Shown: positions 1 to 6,640, numbered from the stretch's first letter. The stretch: DNA of 7,913 nt from Candidatus Saccharibacteria bacterium UBA1103 (GCA_905373275.1 CAJPSI010000030.1:1-7913); one strand, 5' to 3'. Translations and numbers: made by a program. The notes: generated from the letters alone by a model not told the origin.

Positions 1-195
1 TTGTCTTTCTAGGATGTTTTTCTTTTTGCTTCTTTTTCTTTTTACAGATCAGATCTTTGTGTCATGGAGACAGGTTGCATTTATCCTGGTTGTTACCATG
101 GATAGGTTAGTGGATAAGGTTATTGAAACAAGATCATTGAGCTATACCGCCCACTTAGCCCGGCTGAATTTAACCGATAAAGCTTACCTTAACTC
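1..195. other. Gene-poor left edge with pyrimidine-rich tract
   Basis: I see no convincing gene, RNA gene or terminator here. The region lies downstream of the minus-strand operon, whose last stop is at 196-198. No hairpin followed by a U-run in the minus direction is visible, so the operon may continue to read through. The plus strand is very T/C-rich from 17 to 43. A 61-codon plus-strand reading frame (14-199) crosses that tract and begins with a run of Phe and Leu codons. I treat it as non-coding, apart from one weak GatC-like match discussed in the findings. Confidence 0.5.
17..43 (+). repeat. Direct repeat TTTTTCTTTTT, two copies
   Basis: Two identical 11-base copies of TTTTTCTTTTT lie at 17-27 and 33-43, separated by GCTTC, giving a 16-base period. 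The tract is almost pure pyrimidine on the plus strand and purine on the minus strand. It could be the U-rich tail of a plus-strand terminator whose stem lies off the left edge, or a purine-rich leader for a minus-strand gene beyond the edge. It may also be plain low-complexity sequence. The window does not decide between these. Confidence 0.6.
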
Positions 196-1218
196 TTAGC
201 CAATAATGATATTCGCCGGCTCAGGCTCACCATGACGACTTCCGCCAAAATGGAACTTCTCTATGTCCCTCAACCGTAATCTACTAATGGCGCTATGTAA
301 ATTATCGACCGTCATATACCTCTTTAAGAAAATCTTAGTTGATACAACCAGACCGGAATTAATGTACTCGGCTCCCGGGCTATAGCGGTACGAAGTGTAG
401 GTAATGCTCCTTACCAGCTGTTCAAGCTCGGCTACATCCCCCTTGTTAGACAGGTCACGCAGGATACGTTCTATATCAGTCCGCAGACCGTATATCAGAT
501 CCTGCTCTTGCTTAAATAAATATCCGAACTTCATCTTGTATCCTGCTTTAGACGGTATCATAACCTGACCTAGTTTGTAAGCATTATACTTATCGCTCAT
601 AACCTGTGCCAGTACACCACCTACATAACCAGTCAAAGTAGACAGTAAAATCAAATCCGTCCTTGTCGGTCTGAGTATTGTTATATTTGGCTCTAACTGA
701 ATGACCGGTCGACTGGGAGACTGGAAACCTAACCGGTCAGCTTCTATGTCGGATCCTTTGCCCATCGGCTTGTCATAGTAGATAGTATCGTCACCGCTTA
801 GATTATAGAACTTTGTGTGAGCCAATCGCTCTATTGCCTCATAAAACTTTTTCTCATCCTTGATCAGATAATTGATGTTCCAAGCAGTTTCAAGCTTGGC
901 TATACATCGTCTTAGCTGTTCGTCATTAGGAACTTTCAGACCTTGGGTAAGGAAACGTAGTACTAGCCCATACACCATCTCATCGCATACATTAACTCGG
1001 ACGATCATACGATGTCGAAAGCCTAAATAGCGTAGTCCGCACAGGCTACTAATAGTCTTAACGTGACGCTCGGTGCATAAATGGTTGCTTAGTTGATCAG
1101 CAAGATAGAAAAGATATATCCCCACGATTGAAAGATCTATCGTCCCATCAAGTTCGGCATTAAAGACAAACAGTCTCTTCGGAGTCTCTACTGATGATAT
1201 CCCGTCAGTCACATTCAT
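196..1218 (-). CDS. Unrecognised protein, paralogue of the upstream gene; faint inactive M16-like fold
   Basis: This is a protein of about 340 residues that I do not recognise. Two features favour the start at 1218. GGAGG (1230-1234) lies 11 nt upstream, and the start directly follows the neighbour's stop (TAG, one base, ATG). The in-frame ATG at 1236 would add six residues but has no good ribosome site. No signal peptide or membrane segment is evident. The protein aligns along its length with the 310-residue product encoded at 1220-2152. Shared landmarks are a Y...RMI...C stretch in the first half, a TGYVGG-like segment in the middle, and a C-terminal block with MTxDNL followed by an R..I ending. 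Each half reads as strand, helix, strand, helix pair, which resembles the M16 (insulinase/MPP) domain. The zinc motif HxxEH is absent, so if the fold is right the protein is not a peptidase. It is the last visible gene of the operon. The existence of the gene is likely; the fold is a guess. Confidence 0.75.
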   Translation of the reverse strand: MNVTDGISSVETPKRLFVFNAELDGTIDLSIVGIYLFYLADQLSNHLCTERHVKTISSLCGLRYLGFRHRMIVRVNVCDEMVYGLVLRFLTQGLKVPNDEQLRRCIAKLETAWNINYLIKDEKKFYEAIERLAHTKFYNLSGDDTIYYDKPMGKGSDIEADRLGFQSPSRPVIQLEPNITILRPTRTDLILLSTLTGYVGGVLAQVMSDKYNAYKLGQVMIPSKAGYKMKFGYLFKQEQDLIYGLRTDIERILRDLSNKGDVAELEQLVRSITYTSYRYSPGAEYINSGLVVSTKIFLKRYMTVDNLHSAISRLRLRDIEKFHFGGSRHGEPEPANIIIG

Positions 1219-1219
1219 A

Positions 1220-2152
1220 CTAGTCAATGCCTCCATTGCTTATAGATCTAACCTTTACCTTTGCCAGAGTCGCATTTAGATTATCTTTGGTCATCACATG
1301 GTACATCAGCTTGTTTCGATCAATTAGCACGCCCGTCTCAAGGTAGTCGTCTACCGGATCAAAGCACATAATCTGCTCTTCGATCATCATAATCAGATTG
1401 TCGACATCCTCATCATAAAAGCTTTCTTGCGCCAGTTTCTGCTCCAACTCAGATCGGAAGTCTTCGATTGAACAGCTAATGGATGGAACGTGGTAACAAT
1501 TGTAACGAAGTGATGCGTTGTCGCTATCACCGTTAATAATCTTACCACCCAGGTAGTGTAGCCCGTGCAAGTATGCCATATTATCCATCAGACCACCAAT
1601 CGTTGTCATTATGATCGGCAAAAGTACTCGATCTGTCAGATCTATCTGTTTTAGCTCCAGATCAATCGTCCAGATCCCCCGCTGTACAGGCATCCGACGT
1701 TTGACACAGGTCTTATTGTCCTCGGAAGACAAGCTATCCGGCAAAATATCCTCTATTATCTCAGTATCAATGATCGGCAAGCACCCCACTCGCCATAAGC
1801 TTGTCATATTTTCCCGGATATATTCATTAGCCAGCTCAATACGCTCTCCAAACCTGGCCGGAAGCTGATTAAGGCATTTGTTTATCATCTCGTTATCAAC
1901 CGTTTGACCACCACTTATAGCCGACATGATAGCCGAGCTTATTTGGTCAACGTTACAACACTCAATGTTTAGAATCATCCGATAATAATCGACACTATAT
2001 TGTATTTTACAAGATAGGATACTATGTCGTTGCGACGCTTGCGTCTCCAGCGCTCTCGTAATCTTCCTGACAGTATAGTAACCGTTAGCTACGGCAAGAT
2101 AACGATTGAGGTCGTGGATGGGCATCTGATACTGCATTCTCAGAGATGACAT
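1220..2152 (-). CDS. Unrecognised protein, first of a paralogous pair; faint inactive M16-like fold
   Basis: This is a 310-residue protein of unrecognised function. Its ATG overlaps the alaS stop (TGATG, one shared base). A strong ribosome site, GGAGG within GGGAGGAAG, lies 8 nt upstream inside alaS, so translation of the two genes is probably coupled. It looks soluble, with no leader or membrane helix. The sequence falls into two halves of about 150 residues. Each has a helix-rich opening, a beta-like stretch (for example YRMILNIECC near residues 56-65) and a helical pair. The C-terminal block, GVLID...MTKDNL...VRSI, matches the equivalent block of the next gene with about 8 identities in 34 plus many conservative changes. 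HxxEH is absent. Descent from an M16-type (MPP/insulinase-like) domain is a weak inference from layout only. It is not the missing editing half of AlaRS: I see neither the HxxxH nor the CxxxH zinc motif of that domain. Confidence 0.8.
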   Translation of the reverse strand: MSSLRMQYQMPIHDLNRYLAVANGYYTVRKITRALETQASQRHSILSCKIQYSVDYYRMILNIECCNVDQISSAIMSAISGGQTVDNEMINKCLNQLPARFGERIELANEYIRENMTSLWRVGCLPIIDTEIIEDILPDSLSSEDNKTCVKRRMPVQRGIWTIDLELKQIDLTDRVLLPIIMTTIGGLMDNMAYLHGLHYLGGKIINGDSDNASLRYNCYHVPSISCSIEDFRSELEQKLAQESFYDEDVDNLIMMIEEQIMCFDPVDDYLETGVLIDRNKLMYHVMTKDNLNATLAKVKVRSISNGGID

Positions 2153-3552
2153 CAGAACTTCCTCCCTGCGGCTTGGCTGAGTTGGCGCTGGCGATTCATG
2201 AGCTCATTATAGTCAGCTTGCCAGGTCTCGGCAATCTTGAGCCGGCGCTTAGTCGCCTCCTCCACCGATAGTTCAATTGGGAAGCCATAAGTATCGTATA
2301 GCTTGAACACCTCACTGCCCGTTAACCCATTAGCTGACATCTTGTCGAATTCTCTTAGACCCTTCGCCAGAGTGCGACGAAAAGCCTTTTCTTCCTTAAC
2401 CAGTACCGCTACCACCTCATCGTGACCTGCCTCTACCTCAGGGAAGTCCGCTCGGTAAATCCCCGCTACCACCGGCACGATCTCCTCCATGAAGTTCTGC
2501 TCTACCCCCAGCTCCAGGGCAAAGCGGATGGCTCGCCTGATTAGCCGGCGCATGACATAGCCCTGCTGCTTGTTGCTCGGCTTGACTCCATCAACCGCTA
2601 AGAAGGTAGCTGCTCTCAGATGGTCAGCGATCACCCGCATCGCTTGTTTTTCTTCATCATATTTACGTCCGCTCAGCTGCTCCAGCTTAGTAATGATCGG
2701 CATGAATAAAGAAGTACGGAAAACATCCGGCGAGTCGATCGCCGCCGCCGCAATCCGCTCCAGCCCGCCACCGAAGTCAACGTTCTGCTTCGGCAGCTTC
2801 TTAAAGCCCTCCGGAGTACGAACGTACTGAGTAAAGACTTGATTGCCAATCTCCATGTAGTGACCACAATCGCAATTAGGGTGACATTTATCACCATAAG
2901 CCGGATCATGGTCAACATGCTCAAAGGCATAAAAGACCTCACTATCCGGGCCACAAGGATCACCCATCGGCGTAGTCGACGGACCACCATTACGGCTCCA
3001 CCAGTTCTTGCTACCATCATAGAAGAAGATCCGCTCACCCGGCTTGATGCCTCGCTGACCACCCTGCGCCTCACTGCCAATATCGGCCAACTTAGCCTCG
3101 ATCCCTTTACTCTGGAACAATTCTTGCCAGATCTGCGCTGCCTCATCGTCCCGAGGAATACCATTCTCCGGATCACCGGCGAAGCAAGTCACATATAGTC
3201 GGTGTGGATCCAGACCGACTTCGTCAACCAGGAAGTTAAAAAACCAGGTGATCTGGTCTCGCTTAAAGTAGTCCCCCAGGCTCCAATTACCCAACATCTC
3301 AAAGAAAGTGGTATGACGATTATCTCCCACCTCATCAATGTCTTGCGCCCGAACACAAGTCTGGCTGTCGGCTAACCTGGTACCCAGGGGATGAGGCTCG
3401 CCCAGCAGGTACTTGAGTAAGGGCTGCATGCCCGAGCCGGTAAATAGGGTGGTCTGATCGTCCTCCGGCACCAGCTTGGCACGAGGAATCACCGTATGCC
3501 CATGTTCTTTGGCGCACTCTAAGAATCGTCGCCTGATTTCGTCAGCATTCAT
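2152..3552 (-). CDS. alaS: Alanine--tRNA ligase, catalytic and tRNA-recognition half only
   Basis: This class II synthetase activates alanine with ATP and charges tRNA-Ala in the cytoplasm. Recognisable blocks are FTGSGMQPL (38-45), RHTTFFEMLGNWSLGDYFK (79-97, motif 1/2 region), GDPCGPDSE (197-205), VDFGGGLERI (258-267, motif 3) and ADHLRAATFLAVDGVKPSN (309-327) with GYVMRRLIRRA (331-341). The last two belong to the acceptor-stem recognition part. It stops at residue 466, just after KLYDTYGFPIELS (417-429), whereas the usual length is about 870. The editing domain and the C-Ala/DHHA1 domain are missing, and nothing downstream in any frame supplies them. The end is genuine because the next gene starts inside the stop codon. 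The N-terminal 461 residues of E. coli AlaRS are known to be active alone, so this form should charge tRNA but cannot clear Ser or Gly mischarging in cis. Compared with E. coli there is extra sequence around 160-195 and a Cys/His-rich segment at 223-231. The start at 3552 lacks a clear ribosome site. Confidence 0.95.
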   Translation of the reverse strand: MNADEIRRRFLECAKEHGHTVIPRAKLVPEDDQTTLFTGSGMQPLLKYLLGEPHPLGTRLADSQTCVRAQDIDEVGDNRHTTFFEMLGNWSLGDYFKRDQITWFFNFLVDEVGLDPHRLYVTCFAGDPENGIPRDDEAAQIWQELFQSKGIEAKLADIGSEAQGGQRGIKPGERIFFYDGSKNWWSRNGGPSTTPMGDPCGPDSEVFYAFEHVDHDPAYGDKCHPNCDCGHYMEIGNQVFTQYVRTPEGFKKLPKQNVDFGGGLERIAAAAIDSPDVFRTSLFMPIITKLEQLSGRKYDEEKQAMRVIADHLRAATFLAVDGVKPSNKQQGYVMRRLIRRAIRFALELGVEQNFMEEIVPVVAGIYRADFPEVEAGHDEVVAVLVKEEKAFRRTLAKGLREFDKMSANGLTGSEVFKLYDTYGFPIELSVEEATKRRLKIAETWQADYNELMNRQRQLSQAAGRKF

Positions 3553-3579
3553 AGCTGATATTCTATCATACTCAGCTAT
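3549..3579 (-). promoter_or_regulatory. Inverted repeat and six-codon mini-ORF at the nrdG-alaS junction
   Basis: ATAGCTGA (3551-3558) and TCAGCTAT (3572-3579) form a perfect 8-base inverted repeat with a 13-base loop. The repeat spans the nrdG stop at one end and part of the alaS start codon at the other. Within it, on the minus strand, a six-codon frame (MIEYQL, 3549-3569) ends in a TGA that overlaps the alaS ATG. In RNA, the hairpin would sequester the alaS start, which otherwise has no strong ribosome site. The structure is seen directly; a regulatory role is inference, and an 8-base repeat could occur by chance. Confidence 0.35.
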
Positions 3580-4088
3580 TCAACCTTGACGATCTCGCCA
3601 TCTTTGAGGTGTAGTAAACGCTGATTACGAGAGCCTCGAAACTTAAGCGATAGATCCCGCTCCGCCAGGATAAACGGTCCATCAATCAGCATATCGATTG
3701 ACTTGACCAGCTCCCACATCTCGGGGGTTGACCAGTCTCGCCCCGCTTTGATGTCGTCATATAGGTAGCCGGTGAAAGACAGTACATTCCAACCCATCTC
3801 TCGGTGTGCCCAGTCGGCCAGCTCCTTACAAGCCTTAGCCTGAAGCATCGGTTCGCCACCGCTCAGCGTTAGTCCGGTCTGCCCCTCCATCTGACGCAAC
3901 TTTTGCTTGACCCAATCAATCTTAACCACCGTACCGGCCTGGACATCCCAGGTCTCAGGGTTGTGGCAGCCGGGGCAGGCTCGGTAGCAACCCTGGCACC
4001 AAACCACCGCCCTGAGCCCCGGTCCATCGACGATACTATCGCCCGCCACCGGCGAGGCTAACCTAATTTCATCGTCCGCCAGCCGCAT
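3576..4088 (-). CDS. nrdG: Anaerobic ribonucleoside-triphosphate reductase activating protein
   Basis: This is a radical-SAM activase. It uses a [4Fe-4S] cluster and S-adenosylmethionine to abstract a hydrogen from the C-terminal glycine of NrdD, creating the glycyl radical. At 170 residues it has the compact length normal for NrdG. The cluster-binding CxxxCxxC is C34, C38, C41 (CYRACPGC), preceded by the DGPG motif at 21-24 typical of activases. The SAM-binding GGEP is at 77-80 (LTLSGGEPM). It follows nrdD with one base between stop and start, so translation is almost surely coupled. A modest AAGG sits 6 nt before the ATG. Having nrdD upstream makes NrdG the clear choice over the pyruvate formate-lyase activase, which shares these motifs. 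Its Fe-S cluster could be supplied by the SUF system encoded divergently nearby. Confidence 0.95.
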   Translation of the reverse strand: MRLADDEIRLASPVAGDSIVDGPGLRAVVWCQGCYRACPGCHNPETWDVQAGTVVKIDWVKQKLRQMEGQTGLTLSGGEPMLQAKACKELADWAHREMGWNVLSFTGYLYDDIKAGRDWSTPEMWELVKSIDMLIDGPFILAERDLSLKFRGSRNQRLLHLKDGEIVKVE

Positions 4089-4089
4089 C

Positions 4090-6444
4090 TCAGACCTTGG
4101 CCATCATCTTGGCTTGATTAGCTTTCTGGAGCTCCCGCTCGGCTTTTTGCTCGGTAGTATAGACACCATTCTTATTGACCGTCACCCCATGCTTGACCCG
4201 AGCCTTTTCCTCAGCCTGCTTCGCATCGTTCCAGCGATCCAGTGAACCGACCAGGTAGCCGGTGATCCGACGCAAACGTTCAAAGCTGGGTCCATCCGCT
4301 TCGTGTCGACCACAGCTGGGGCAAACATCATCGTAGATGATGCCGGTGAAGCCGCAAACCGGATCACGATCAACCGGATGGTTAACCGAACCATAGCCGA
4401 TCCCCGCCTCTTTCATATGGCGAATCACCGTCTCGAAAGCCTCAATATTCTGGCTGGGATCGCCATCCAGCTCAATGTAGGTGATGTGCCCGGCACTGCA
4501 CAGCTTGTGATAAGGCGCTTCTTTATCAATCTTATTAAAGGCTCCTATCTGATAGTAAACCGGCACATGGAAGGAATTAGTGTAGAACTCTCGGTCGGTC
4601 ACGCCTTTGATCTTGCCGAAATGCTGACGATCTATCCGAGTGAAACGACCCGACAATCCCTCAGCCGGCGTGCCCAAGATGCCATAGTTCAGATGGTACT
4701 TCTCATCCTTATAATAATCAGCTCGCTGACGCATGTGACCGATGATTTCCAGCCCTTTAGTCTGTATCTCATCCGACTCGCCATGATGATGACCGGTCAT
4801 CGCCACCAGTGCCTCAGCCAGCCCGATAAAACCGATCGAGAGAGTGCCGTGCTTAGTGACCGCTTCCAGCCGATCATCCGGACCAAGCTTCTCACTGCCA
4901 AGCCAGTTGCCTTGCCCCATCAGGAAGGGGAAGTTGCGCACCAGCATATTGGACTGAAACTTATAGCGCTGATATAGTTGGTCGGCTACCAGATCCATCA
5001 AGTCATCCAGCTCTTTATAAAATCCCTTCCAGTCCGGCTTACTACGTTTACCCAGGCAGATACCATGCTTGATACCCAGCCGCGGTAAATTAATACTGGT
5101 AAAGGATAAGTTGCCTCGCCCGATCGTAGTACCGTTCGACTCAGGGAAGATCGACTCATAGACCCTGGTGCGACAACCCATGGTGGCAATCTCAGACTTG
5201 TAATCACCCGGCTTGTAATACTTTAAGTTAAATGGCGCATCAATGAAGACGAAGTTGGGGAAGAGTCGCTTGCTCGAGACTCGCATCGCCAGCTTGAATA
5301 GATCGTAGTTAGGATCCTCCGGGTTGTAATTCACGCCTTCCTTCACCTTGAAGATGCTGATCGGGAAGATCGGCGTCTCGCCGTGTCCCAGCCCCGCCTC
5401 GGTCGCCAGCAAGAATTGCTCACTGGCCAGATGACCCTCGGGGGAAGTATCAGTACCGAAGTTCAGGCTGGTGAAGGGCACCTGAGCGCCTGCTCGAGAA
5501 TGCATCGTATTCAGATTATGCACCAAGCCTTCCATCGCCTGATAAGTCTGGCGCTTGGTCTCCTTGATAGCGAAGTCAAAGATCTTAGCCGGGATACCTT
5601 TGATCCGCTCGGTATATGTCAGCTTCTCCAGCTTAGCCGGGTCAAGCTTGATTTTTTTACCGGTAAAGTCATTGTAATGCTCGACATTTGACTGAACGGC
5701 TTTACGGTAAGTCTTATTAACGCCCGGCGCCATCGCCCAGTCGAAGTTGGGGATAGCTTGCCCGCCGTGTTGCTCATTCTGATTTGACTGCAGGATGATC
5801 GCTGTCAAAGCAGCATAACTACCGATGCTATTAGGCGTCCTTAAGAAGCCATGCCCCGTCGAGAAGCCGCCATTAGCAAACAATTTCAGCGGGTCGGTCT
5901 GACAGCAAGTCAGCGTTCCGGTGGCATAGAAGTCAAGGTCATGGATATGGATATCGCCATCGTCGTGAGCTCGTACATGCTCCGGTCGGAGCAGGAAAGT
6001 CTTAGCATACTCTTTCGACCCTTCCTCACCATACTGAAGCATCTTACCCATAGCAGTATCACCATTGACATTAGCATTAGAACGCTTGAGATCGCTGGAG
6101 TCCTTTGCTAATGAGCCGGTAATGATATCAAATTGCGACATCAGCCGAGACTTTGAACCGCGCACTTTAGACCGTTCGTCCCGGTAGACAATATATGCCT
6201 TAGCCGTCGTCTTGTAGCTGGAGTTCATCAAGATATCTTCCACTTCGTCCTGAATCTGCTCCACTGTCGGGATCGTCCCGTCGTACTCCTGACTTAGTTT
6301 GTCCGTCACCTCACCCGCCAGCTTGGTTGCTTCCTTACTGCTAAACTCCTTGGTAGCTGCCCCCGCCTTGGCGATAGCCGTAGCGATATTCGCTTGATTA
6401 AAACTGACGATCCGGCCATCCCTCTTCTGCACCGACTTCAGCAT
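4090..6444 (-). CDS. nrdD: Anaerobic (class III) ribonucleoside-triphosphate reductase
   Basis: This glycyl-radical enzyme reduces ribonucleotides to deoxyribonucleotides for DNA synthesis without oxygen. At 784 residues it is full length. Residues 1 to about 95 form one ATP-cone (VQKRDGRIVSFN start), the dATP/ATP activity switch. The barrel includes HIHDLDFY (166-173), TCC with C180/C181, QSNQNEQHGGQ (219-229), TSLNFGTD (325-332) and MGCRT with C424. I take C180 or C181 and C424 as the redox and thiyl-radical candidates. The glycyl-radical loop is RITGYLVG (726-733) with G729, followed by SLDRWNDAK. Before it lies a Zn-site segment with only three visible cysteines (C697, C708, C711) and Asp694 where a fourth ligand might be expected. 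The start has a perfect AAGGAGG (6450-6456) 5 nt upstream. It is the first gene of the minus-strand operon, behind a promoter with NrdR-like sites. The reductant subclass (formate or thioredoxin-type) cannot be assigned from this reading. Confidence 0.97.
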   Translation of the reverse strand: MLKSVQKRDGRIVSFNQANIATAIAKAGAATKEFSSKEATKLAGEVTDKLSQEYDGTIPTVEQIQDEVEDILMNSSYKTTAKAYIVYRDERSKVRGSKSRLMSQFDIITGSLAKDSSDLKRSNANVNGDTAMGKMLQYGEEGSKEYAKTFLLRPEHVRAHDDGDIHIHDLDFYATGTLTCCQTDPLKLFANGGFSTGHGFLRTPNSIGSYAALTAIILQSNQNEQHGGQAIPNFDWAMAPGVNKTYRKAVQSNVEHYNDFTGKKIKLDPAKLEKLTYTERIKGIPAKIFDFAIKETKRQTYQAMEGLVHNLNTMHSRAGAQVPFTSLNFGTDTSPEGHLASEQFLLATEAGLGHGETPIFPISIFKVKEGVNYNPEDPNYDLFKLAMRVSSKRLFPNFVFIDAPFNLKYYKPGDYKSEIATMGCRTRVYESIFPESNGTTIGRGNLSFTSINLPRLGIKHGICLGKRSKPDWKGFYKELDDLMDLVADQLYQRYKFQSNMLVRNFPFLMGQGNWLGSEKLGPDDRLEAVTKHGTLSIGFIGLAEALVAMTGHHHGESDEIQTKGLEIIGHMRQRADYYKDEKYHLNYGILGTPAEGLSGRFTRIDRQHFGKIKGVTDREFYTNSFHVPVYYQIGAFNKIDKEAPYHKLCSAGHITYIELDGDPSQNIEAFETVIRHMKEAGIGYGSVNHPVDRDPVCGFTGIIYDDVCPSCGRHEADGPSFERLRRITGYLVGSLDRWNDAKQAEEKARVKHGVTVNKNGVYTTEQKAERELQKANQAKMMAKV

Positions 6445-6449
6445 CCTGC

Positions 6450-6456
6450 CCTCCTT
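6450..6456 (-). promoter_or_regulatory. Strong Shine-Dalgarno site for nrdD
   Basis: AAGGAGG on the minus strand, 5 nt before the nrdD ATG at 6444, is a full anti-SD match. It fixes the start and implies high translation of the first operon gene. Confidence 0.85.
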
Positions 6457-6475
6457 ATGACTTTGTTTGTTGCAT

Positions 6476-6491
6476 ACGCTATATGTTGCGT
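6476..6491 (-). promoter_or_regulatory. NrdR-box-like operator 1, downstream of the nrdD -10
   Basis: On the plus strand the sequence ACGCTATATGTTGCGT matches the remembered NrdR consensus acaCwAtATaTwGtgT at 13 of 16 positions, including the central C.A.AT.T.G core. ACGC and GCGT form its palindromic arms. With the -10 at 6501-6506 the transcript should begin near 6494, so this box covers about +3 to +18, a blocking position. NrdR is the ATP/dATP-sensing repressor of ribonucleotide reductase genes. Its own gene is not in the window. Confidence 0.75.
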
Positions 6492-6500
6492 GTATGATAG

Positions 6501-6530
6501 ATTGTACTCACCAAGATATGGTGTAGTCAA
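6501..6530 (-). promoter_or_regulatory. Sigma-70-type promoter of the nrdD operon
   Basis: Read on the minus strand, TTGACT (6525-6530) is the -35 and TACAAT (6501-6506) is the -10, with an 18-base spacer. Each hexamer is one mismatch from consensus (TTGACA, TATAAT). Transcription should start near 6494, giving a leader of about 50 nt before the nrdD ATG. The promoter is flanked and filled by NrdR-box-like sequences. Confidence 0.75.
6509..6524 (-). promoter_or_regulatory. NrdR-box-like operator 2, in the nrdD promoter spacer
   Basis: CACCAAGATATGGTGT (plus strand) matches the NrdR consensus at about 11 of 16 positions and contains the inverted repeat CACCA/TGGTG. It fills the gap between the -35 and -10 almost exactly. 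Its centre is about 33 bp from that of operator 1, close to three helical turns, which fits the paired-box layout known for NrdR targets. It is weaker than operator 1 taken alone; the spacing and placement raise its credibility. Confidence 0.6.
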
Positions 6531-6569
6531 TAAGTAACCACACAATTAGCGTTATGCTTTTTGCAACAG

Positions 6570-6585
6570 ACACTATAGATAGCGA
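6570..6585 (+). promoter_or_regulatory. Third NrdR-like sequence overlapping a possible sufC -10
   Basis: ACACTATAGATAGCGA matches the NrdR consensus at about 13 of 16 positions but lacks the central AT step (AG instead) and the final T. It includes TATAGA (6574-6579), a plausible plus-strand -10 for sufC, although no good -35 is found at the right distance. Its centre is about 61 bp from operator 2. It could be a third operator, an A/T-rich promoter that resembles one, or chance. Confidence 0.3.
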
Positions 6586-6631
6586 CAGTAATCCGGACTG
6601 TGGAAAAGCACCAAATTACCTGGGTTAAAAT

Positions 6632-6640
6632 GAGAGGAAG
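6632..6640 (+). promoter_or_regulatory. Ribosome-binding site that sets the sufC start
   Basis: GAGAGGAAG ends one base before the ATG at 6642, with its GAGG core about 4 nt from the start. This favours 6642 over the in-frame ATGs at 6600 and 6630. The first of these has no ribosome site, and the second would overlap this one. Confidence 0.7.

Noticed and set aside
14..199. 61-codon plus-strand frame as a real membrane-peptide gene
   Set aside because: Its hydrophobic start comes from translating a low-complexity T/C tract, there is no proper ribosome site, and it converges on and overlaps the stop of a better supported gene.
2839..3198. 119-codon plus-strand frame opposite alaS
   Set aside because: It lies wholly inside the well-supported alaS gene on the other strand and has no recognisable domain.
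3565..3570. TATGAT upstream of alaS as the -10 of an internal promoter
   Set aside because: There is no -35-like hexamer at 16-18 bases and no extended -10 TGn, so the hexamer alone is not enough.
4303..4977. 224-codon plus-strand frame opposite nrdD
   Set aside because: It is long, but it is fully antisense to conserved NrdD coding sequence, including the glycyl-radical region. The antisense product has no recognisable motif.
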